The notes under the pieces were generated by a model. It made no database searches. It saw nothing but the letters and a program-made list of their open reading frames with translations, and had not been told where the DNA came from. Shown here piece by piece: positions 58,700 to 64,000 of a DNA stretch of 64,000 nucleotides; within the stretch, counting starts at the first letter, position 1; every line of letters starts with the position of its first letter. Where the stretch lies: the NCBI GenBank assembly GCA_016706685.1, contig JADJJE010000050.1, positions 62,001 through 126,000 of the forward strand, written 5' to 3'. The stretch comes from Sandaracinaceae bacterium (GTDB lineage: Bacteria > Myxococcota_A > Polyangia > Polyangiales > Houyiibacteriaceae). The position numbers were made by a program, and so were the translations under genes.

Positions 58700-60826
58700 T
58701 CAAGGCAGCAGCGCGTCGCTGACGGCGCGCAGGTCGGCCCGGTCCACCCCCAGCGAGAACACGGGCGGCTGGCCAATGGGCGCATCCACCATGACGGTCT
58801 GCCCGCCCGTGTGCATGTCGCCCGTCCACACGTGGAACCACGTGCCGGGCGGCAGATACACCTGCTTGGTGGTGGCCCCCTCGGCGACCACGGGCGCCAC
58901 CAAGAGCGTGTCGCCCAGCATGAACTGGTCGGCCACGGTGCGGCTCGCGTCGTCGCCCGGGAACACCAGCGTGAGGTGCCGCAGCATGGGCAGCGAGGTG
59001 TTGGCGGCCTCGGCGGCCAGCGCCATGAGCTCGGGCAGGAGCAGCTCGTGGATGCGTGCGAAGCGCCGGAAGTGCGCGGTGGTCTCGGCGTCGCCGTCCC
59101 AGTTCCAGTTGAGCGAGCGCTTGAGGCCCTCGTGCGTGCGCATGATGGGCGTGAACGCGCCCAGCTCGCACCAGCGCAGCCAGAGCTCCTTGGTGCTGGG
59201 CCCGCCGCTGAAGCCCGCGATGTCGTGCGTGACGAAGGGCATGCCCGTGAGCCCCAGGTTGATCATGGCCGGCACCACCGTGGGCAGGCCGTCGCTGGGC
59301 AGGAAGTCGGCCTCTTGGTCGCCGATCCACACGATCTGCGCCACGCCCTGCTCGCCCGCCCAGCCCGAGCGCGTGAACACGGCCCAGTCGCCGTCGGGGC
59401 GCTCTTCCTCGAAGACCTCGCGCGAGAGCCGGTGCCACTCGGTGGGGAAGGTGTTGTGCGCCAGCATGGGGTCGCGCCCGGTGCTGAGCACCGCGTCGAT
59501 GGGCGCCCACTCGCCGAAGTCCGCCATCCAGCCATCCATGCCGTAGGTGGTGATCATCGCGCGCAGGAAGCCCTTGATGTACTCGCCCGTGGCCGGGTTG
59601 GTGAAGTCCGGCGAGACCGCGCGGCTCGCGGCCGGAGACGTGAACTCGTACGGTGCTCCATCGGAATCGAGCGCGACGAGGCCCTGCTCGATCATGTCCG
59701 CGGCGTGGTCCGACAGGTCCAGCTGCACGAACGGGTTGGCGTAGCCCAGGAAGCGAATGCCGCGCCCGTGCAGCGTCTCGATCATGCCGGCGAGGTCGGG
59801 GTAGAGCACGTCGTCGGCGGTCCAGCGATACTGCACGCCGACGTCTTCCCCCGAGGTCACGAACTCGCGCTTCCCCGTCCAGTCCTGCGCCCACAGCGCG
59901 GTGAAGGGCACCTGCGCGGCCTCGAGCGCGTCGGCTTCGGCCAGCACGTCATCCGTACCCCCCTGGATGCCCACCCACGGACCAAAGCCCCACGCAGGGG
60001 GCGACTGCGAGCGGCCGAAGTGGTCGCCCACCTCGCGGATGACGTCGCGCGCGCTCGGGCCGTGCAGCAGCACCAGGTCGGCCGCCTGTGCGCTGTGCAC
60101 TTCCACGCGCATCACCTCCATGTCGTCGGCGCACACGTCCACCGAGACGCGCGCCTCGGTCTCGAGCGCCACGCCGAAGCCGCGCGCGTCCAGCCAGTAG
60201 GGCACCGGGAAGTAGGTGCTGTGCGCGTTGCCCATGAGCGGCAGGCCGCCGGTGCGCCCGATGCCCTGTTCTTCCACGAACAAGTCGAACGCCTCGCCGC
60301 GCTGGTCGGTGGCGTTGTACTGCGCGCCGAAGCCCAGGAACGTGGCGTCTTCGTCGCAAGAGAGGCGCAGCTCGGTGGTGGTGAAGTCCGGCAGCCCCGT
60401 GAGCACCAGCCGCGCGCGCGTGCGCTCGCCGGCCTCCACCACGCTCACGTCGAGCGTGCCGCGCACGTCGCGCTGCTCGCTGGCCCGAAGGGCGATGTGC
60501 ACACCCGCCTCGTCACTGGTGATGCCCGTGATCTGGTCCAGCGTGGCGCGCGCGTCCTCGCTGTCCACGAAGTCGTAGCCGCCGAAGAGCGAGCGCGTGC
60601 TGGTGGTGTTGGCCACTGCGGCGATGCCGGCCGCGCGCGCGTGGAAGAGTGTGTGGGCGCCTGCCAGGATGGTGATGGCGCCGTCGTCCGCGACCACGAC
60701 GGAGGTGCCGTCGCTCAGCTCGAAGCTGCCCGTGGTCGGCGCGCTGTTGCCGCAACCGAGGTGGGCGCAGCACGAGAGGGCGAAAAGTGCGATGGCGGTG
60801 GACGGTCGATGCGGCAGGAGGCTCAT
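58700..60826 (-). CDS. Lipoprotein glycoside hydrolase, family GH31
   Basis: 708 aa from ATG 60826. Signal TAIALFALSCCAHLGC (lipobox). An N-terminal beta-sandwich (FLGFGAQYNATDQRGEAFDL) precedes the GH31 barrel: PPAWGFGPWVGIQGG, FTALWAQDWTGKREFVTSG, YPDLAGMIETLHGRGIRFLG, GMDGWMADFGEWAP (Asp nucleophile), VWIGDQEADFLPSDG (acid/base Asp), MPFVTHDIAGFSGG and IMRTHEGLKRSLNW. The AQDW(S/T)G-R, MADFGEW and GDQ blocks resemble sulfoquinovosidase-like enzymes more than typical alpha-glucosidases, a tentative point. Divergent from the expansin gene; each has its hexamer 6 nt before the start. Confidence 0.93.
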   Translation of the reverse strand: MSLLPHRPSTAIALFALSCCAHLGCGNSAPTTGSFELSDGTSVVVADDGAITILAGAHTLFHARAAGIAAVANTTSTRSLFGGYDFVDSEDARATLDQITGITSDEAGVHIALRASEQRDVRGTLDVSVVEAGERTRARLVLTGLPDFTTTELRLSCDEDATFLGFGAQYNATDQRGEAFDLFVEEQGIGRTGGLPLMGNAHSTYFPVPYWLDARGFGVALETEARVSVDVCADDMEVMRVEVHSAQAADLVLLHGPSARDVIREVGDHFGRSQSPPAWGFGPWVGIQGGTDDVLAEADALEAAQVPFTALWAQDWTGKREFVTSGEDVGVQYRWTADDVLYPDLAGMIETLHGRGIRFLGYANPFVQLDLSDHAADMIEQGLVALDSDGAPYEFTSPAASRAVSPDFTNPATGEYIKGFLRAMITTYGMDGWMADFGEWAPIDAVLSTGRDPMLAHNTFPTEWHRLSREVFEEERPDGDWAVFTRSGWAGEQGVAQIVWIGDQEADFLPSDGLPTVVPAMINLGLTGMPFVTHDIAGFSGGPSTKELWLRWCELGAFTPIMRTHEGLKRSLNWNWDGDAETTAHFRRFARIHELLLPELMALAAEAANTSLPMLRHLTLVFPGDDASRTVADQFMLGDTLLVAPVVAEGATTKQVYLPPGTWFHVWTGDMHTGGQTVMVDAPIGQPPVFSLGVDRADLRAVSDALLP

Positions 60827-60832
60827 TTCGAT

Positions 60833-60872
60833 ACGGTACGCGATGCGCGGCCCGAGTGTGACCCGCTAGACT
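60833..60872. promoter_or_regulatory. Divergent leaderless-type promoters of GH31 and expansin genes
   Basis: On the minus strand TACCGT (60838-60833) sits 6 nt before the GH31 ATG at 60826. On the plus strand TAGACT (60867-60872) sits 6 nt before the expansin ATG at 60879. The genes are only 52 nt apart, so both hexamers share one short regulatory region and coordinated control is likely. Confidence 0.45.
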
Positions 60873-60878
60873 CGCGGG

Positions 60879-62147
60879 ATGCGCTTCCTGCCCGCCGCCT
60901 CGTTGGTCCTCGCGCTCACCTCAACCGCCTGTGGCGACGGCTCGGGCGGCATGACCCCACCGCGCGATGGCGGCGGCATCGCACCCAGCGAGATGTGCGG
61001 CAGCGTGCGGCTCACCTCGTACAACGCCGGAGACACCGGCTGGTGCGAGTTCCCACGCAACGCGAACTTCCTGCCCGCCTTCGTGCGCAGCGGCGTCACG
61101 GGCGCCATCGCCGAGCCGTGGAACGGCAGCTCCTACGGCGGCGCGGCGGGCGAGTCGTGCGGTGAGTGCTGGGAGATCGACACCATCAACGGCACCGAGG
61201 TGGTGATGATCGCGGACCTCTGCCCCATCGAGGGCAACCCGCTGTGCGCGGGCGGGCACTTCCACATCGACCTCGCCAACGAAGCGGCAGAGGCCGTGGG
61301 CGGCGGCGCCAACGACGAAGGCAGCGCGCGCCGTGTGCCCTGCCCGGTGAGCGGCAACGTGCACGTGCGCGTGAACAACCGGAACCCCAGCTACCTGCGC
61401 ATCGCGCCCATGAACCACCGCATCCCCATCCGCAGCATCGACTTCCGCGGGGCGGGCGACGGCGTCGCGGCGGACAACCCGTGGACCCCCGTGCAGCGCA
61501 GCGGCGGCGCCTGGCACACCGTCGACGCGGGCGAGCTTTCGCGCGGCGGCAGCGGCGTGGTGCTGCGCTTCACCAGCGCGCAGGGCGAGGTCATCGAGTC
61601 CACCACCATCATCCCCACCAGCGGCGGCAACGAGAACGTGGACCTGGGCGTGCAGTTCACCGACCAAGACCCCAGCAGCGGCGGCGCGTGCGAGTTCATC
61701 CCGCCCGCCGTGGTCTACGGCGAAGAGTTCGGGGGCATCGACGAGATGCGCTGGATCATCAACCCCTGGGGCGCAGCCGAGGCCGGCCCACACGGCCCCT
61801 ATGATCAGGACTGCTTCGCGGGCAGCTCGTGCCTGCGCGTGCGCGACCTCGACCAGTGGACGGGCTTCCACCTGTACTACCGGCAGGAGTTCCCGAGCAG
61901 CACGTTCAGCAGCCTCACGCTGCAGGCGCGCACGGAGTCCGGCACCGGCATGATCCAGGTCACCCTCAGCGACGCCGAGGGCAACCGCTGCACGGGCACC
62001 GTGTTCGACATCACCGAGACCTACAGCCAGATCAGCATCGACGTCGGCAGCATCTGCGGCGGTGTGGACCGCATCGCGAGCGTGACCATCGACAACCCGG
62101 GGCCGAACATCGGGTTGCTGCTGGACGACGTGCGCTTCTCGCGGTGA
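60879..62147 (+). CDS. Expansin-like lipoprotein with C-terminal carbohydrate-binding-like domain
   Basis: 422 aa from ATG 60879. Lipoprotein signal (SLVLALTSTAC). Residues ~38-165 are a double-psi beta-barrel expansin domain: LTSYNAGDTGWCEFP, AAGESCGECWEI with CxxC, VVMIADLCPIEGNPLCAGGH and HFHIDLANEAAEAV (Asp of the HFD motif). A second ~90-residue beta-sandwich follows (NVHVRVNNRNPSYLRIAPMN), then a third domain with DLDQWTGFHLYYRQEFPSST. Expansins loosen cellulose and other cell-wall polymers without hydrolysis. Paired divergently with GH31, it suggests polysaccharide attack. Confidence 0.87.
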   Translation: MRFLPAASLVLALTSTACGDGSGGMTPPRDGGGIAPSEMCGSVRLTSYNAGDTGWCEFPRNANFLPAFVRSGVTGAIAEPWNGSSYGGAAGESCGECWEIDTINGTEVVMIADLCPIEGNPLCAGGHFHIDLANEAAEAVGGGANDEGSARRVPCPVSGNVHVRVNNRNPSYLRIAPMNHRIPIRSIDFRGAGDGVAADNPWTPVQRSGGAWHTVDAGELSRGGSGVVLRFTSAQGEVIESTTIIPTSGGNENVDLGVQFTDQDPSSGGACEFIPPAVVYGEEFGGIDEMRWIINPWGAAEAGPHGPYDQDCFAGSSCLRVRDLDQWTGFHLYYRQEFPSSTFSSLTLQARTESGTGMIQVTLSDAEGNRCTGTVFDITETYSQISIDVGSICGGVDRIASVTIDNPGPNIGLLLDDVRFSR

Positions 62148-62276
62148 CATCGTGCGTCTGCCGCCGTGCTGCCGCGAGTGGATGAACTACTGACGTCTCG
62201 CCATCCATGCCCTTCCTCTCCGCTCATAGGTATCATGAATCATCGACATGAGGTGTTCGAATAGTTTACATATAGA

Positions 62277-62531
62277 GTGTTCTGCGCAATACGCTGTCGG
62301 TCAGAGCGGCCCGTGCCGGTGCCGCCGCCGAAGCGCGCGGCGCTGACCCCGGAGCTGCAGCTGGCGCTCGAGTTCGTGCCGGATGAGGCGCTGCGCGAGA
62401 TCATCCGCGAGACGGCGCGCGTGGGGCTGGGGCGCTTGGAAGAGCACGAGGTGCGGGTGAAGCGGGCCGAGGAGGCGAGGGAGCGGAGGCGGGTGGAACG
62501 GGCCTTGCGGGACGGACCCAAGCGACGCTAA
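62277..62531 (+). CDS. Small basic protein, unrecognised
   Basis: 84 aa from GTG 62277; a later GTG at 62312 would give 72 aa. After a Pro-rich start, ELQLALEFVPDEALREIIRE and TARVGLGRLEEHEVRVKRAE form a helical, highly charged stretch ending in Arg/Lys. It may be a partial or degenerate gene. The upstream 62148-62276 stretch is unusually AT-rich (TATCATGAATCATCGACATG, TTTACATATAGAG), a likely promoter. No homology suggested. Confidence 0.35.
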   Translation: MFCAIRCRSERPVPVPPPKRAALTPELQLALEFVPDEALREIIRETARVGLGRLEEHEVRVKRAEEARERRRVERALRDGPKRR

Positions 62532-62708
62532 GCGCCAAACCGATGCCCATCGGCTACCCACGCCTTGCCATCAAGCGTCATGAGACGAAGCCCGGCGCAC
62601 GCGGCGCAGGGCCGAAGCCCGCTGCGGGGCGCGTTCGGTAACGATAAACACGCGTAGTTTGCGTCCAAAGAATCGGGTCATCTCCAAGCATCACGCGCGC
62701 CACACGTC

Positions 62709-62990
62709 TCACTCCTCCATAGGCTTCCACACCAGCAAACCCAGCCGCTGAGCGATCGCAATGAGTGCCATCCAGGCTACGGGAGCCAACACCATTCCCA
62801 GCATACCGGCACCGATGCCCGCAATGGACATCAGCATGAGCATGAGGAATGGAACGGTCGGGATTGCGTGCTTCCACAGCCTTGGCCTTCTAGAATACCT
62901 TAGGAACGCCTGATCGACGAGCACCACAACTAGAAGCATCACCAAGTCGCCCACGACACACTGCACAACAATCTTCGCGACATCGCTCAT
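62709..62990 (-). CDS. Small membrane protein next to the RHS tip, putative immunity protein
   Basis: 93 aa from ATG 62990, nine bases after the RHS stop. Three or four helices: VVQCVVGDLVMLLVVVLVDQ, IPTVPFLMLMLMSIAGIGAG and MLGMVLAPVAWMALIAIAQR. The gene has lower GC than the genome and lies where an immunity gene normally follows an RHS toxin. A membrane location fits a toxin that acts on or crosses the membrane. Immunity function is inference. The stretch 62532-62708 downstream holds no clear gene. Confidence 0.55.
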   Translation of the reverse strand: MSDVAKIVVQCVVGDLVMLLVVVLVDQAFLRYSRRPRLWKHAIPTVPFLMLMLMSIAGIGAGMLGMVLAPVAWMALIAIAQRLGLLVWKPMEE

Positions 62991-62999
62991 TCAAACCAC

Positions 63000-64000
63000 C
63001 TATGGTGTACGATCCGAAATCTCGGGTCTGCTCAACAGCGTTGCTCGAGCAACCTCGTATTCTTTTCGATGCTCGTCGCGCGCACTCGTCCATCGGTGCT
63101 CTGAACCAACCCAGTAGCGTTGGGTGGAGAAACGCGATGCTTGATCTAGCACGCGCTGCATCTCTGACTCGTCTAACAAGTTAATGGTACGACCTTCGCG
63201 TCCTTCTAGGAGGGCGAGAGCCGCGCCGAGGTTGTGACGCCCTTCACGTCCGCGCTCTGCAGTGATGGCTTGCCAATCTGGCCATCCGTTATGTGTATCA
63301 AGCGACAATAGATCGAAAGCATCGTGGATTCTTTCCGGATCTTCAATTGCTACAACCGCCGCGATAATTATCAGTCCCGCGAGAGCGCCGACACCAGTCG
63401 ACGCGATAGCGCCCATGCCGGCTGATGACGCCAAGGCGGCGGCACCCGTACCAGCCGCACCTCCGGCGAAAGTCGCCACTCTCGAGTCCCCAGCCATCTC
63501 GTCTCCGACCACAGCTGATCCTCCGCCGATTCCGAGAATGGCAAGTGCAGTTGTGATCGCGTTCTCTCCTCTTGGGTCGACGTAGACAAGTGGGGAGCCT
63601 CGCATCGCACCATATGTGCTCACCGCTTCATCGGCGCGTTCGGTTCGACTCACAACAGTCGCGAACAACGGATCGGTCGCAGCCCACCGTCCAAGCCGAG
63701 TGTCCAGATACCTTGCCGAGTGGTAGCTGAGCCCAGTGACCTCGTCCCTCTCCTGCCCCGTGTAGCTGCGCTCGGGCAAGTGAGCTGACTGGGCCCGCGG
63801 ATGCCCGTACGGGTAGTGCTCCAAGCGCTGCACTACGCCGCCCGCTTCATCCGTCGACAAGCCCACGCTGCCGAGGTGGTCGCCGTGCCAGTACTCGACC
63901 GCCCCATCGCCCGCGAGCAGCAAGCCCGCGCGGCGCTCCGCAGCGTGTCGTCCACACTGCGTTCGCTGGTGACGCCGGGCACACCCGTCACCCCCGCCTC
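63000..64000 (-). CDS. C-terminal part of an RHS-repeat protein with variable tip (5' end outside the window)
   Basis: The reading is open from the window edge; the part from 63923 (LLLAGDGAVEYWHGDHLGSV) is secure. The RHS core-associated motif is plain: YWHGDHLGSVGLSTDEAGGV, HYPYGHPRAQ, YTGQERDEVTGLSYHSARYL and DTRLGRWAATDPLF. After DPRG (about 63570) the tip begins: a Gly/Ala-rich region with a long hydrophobic segment (GAGLIIIAAVVAIED-like), then THNGWPDWQAITAERGREGR and a hydrophilic end EISDRTP, an unfamiliar domain. RHS tips are polymorphic toxins. The tip DNA is visibly AT-richer than the core, a sign of module exchange. Confidence 0.88.
   Translation of the reverse strand, partial: GGGDGCARRHQRTQCGRHAAERRAGLLLAGDGAVEYWHGDHLGSVGLSTDEAGGVVQRLEHYPYGHPRAQSAHLPERSYTGQERDEVTGLSYHSARYLDTRLGRWAATDPLFATVVSRTERADEAVSTYGAMRGSPLVYVDPRGENAITTALAILGIGGGSAVVGDEMAGDSRVATFAGGAAGTGAAALASSAGMGAIASTGVGALAGLIIIAAVVAIEDPERIHDAFDLLSLDTHNGWPDWQAITAERGREGRHNLGAALALLEGREGRTINLLDESEMQRVLDQASRFSTQRYWVGSEHRWTSARDEHRKEYEVARATLLSRPEISDRTP

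Overview
The window is very GC-rich (about 70% by eye), gene-dense DNA. It combines a TIGR02996-type domain, serine/threonine kinase signalling, many long secreted lipoproteins with D/G/Q-rich linkers, a Bat/MoxR/ABC operon, a GH31 and an expansin, an RHS protein and cobalamin genes. That mix suggests a large-genome Myxococcota bacterium of the Polyangiales/Sandaracinaceae type. This is inference from gene content; no rRNA or marker phylogeny was available.

Layout. (1) 1-7.9 kb: the end of a dual-specificity-phosphatase-like gene, then a run of genes whose protein sequence is conserved but jumps between frames (membrane protein, HAD phosphatase, DUF4832-like lipoprotein, small lipoprotein, GxGYxYP-family protein, TIGR02996-type protein). 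This looks more like uncorrected single-base indels than old decay. (2) 7.9-12 kb: LLM-type oxidoreductase and SDR, divergent from a TetR regulator across a palindromic putative operator, then pyruvate kinase. (3) 12-14.2 kb: a non-coding hairpin-rich element, a DUF4399 lipoprotein and a Ser/Thr kinase. (4) 14.3-27.5 kb: an eight-gene minus-strand operon (coiled-coil membrane protein, MoxR ATPase, membrane protein, ABC ATPase, ABC permease, DUF58, BatA-like, VWA protein) stitched together by 4-nt overlaps. (5) 27.5-30 kb: murA, short-form hisG and a cytochrome c lipoprotein. (6) 30.5-34.7 kb: a PP2C-like protein lacking recognisable metal ligands, then a duplicated two-gene unit of lipoprotein plus collagen-like secreted protein. 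(7) 35-38.7 kb: a beta-propeller-like lipoprotein and a 56-aa remnant of a relative. (8) 38.7-44.8 kb: cobQ, cobO, HAD hydrolase and an OPA-type transporter with a PDZ-like insert. (9) 44.9-48.3 kb: a lipoprotein and a formylglycine-generating-enzyme-like protein, interrupted by two poly-G tracts that look like assembly or sequencing artefact. (10) 48.3-52.4 kb: MATE efflux pump, LysR regulator, MFS efflux pump. (11) 52.4-58.2 kb: Cys-rich DUF1554 lipoprotein, a ribbon-helix-helix/GNAT toxin-antitoxin module, APC permease, diguanylate cyclase, phytanoyl-CoA dioxygenase family protein. (12) 58.2-62.1 kb: a long nested inverted-repeat element, then a divergent GH31/expansin pair. (13) 62.3-64 kb: a lower-GC RHS C-terminal tip with a putative membrane immunity protein.

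Cross-cutting observations. Many starts have a TANNNT-like -10 hexamer only 6-7 nt upstream, which predicts widespread leaderless mRNAs. Two intergenic elements about 46 kb apart (12.04-12.2 kb and 58.26-58.67 kb) share a 19-nt block and the same hairpin, which suggests a dispersed structured repeat family. No tRNA, rRNA, CRISPR array or insertion sequence was recognised.
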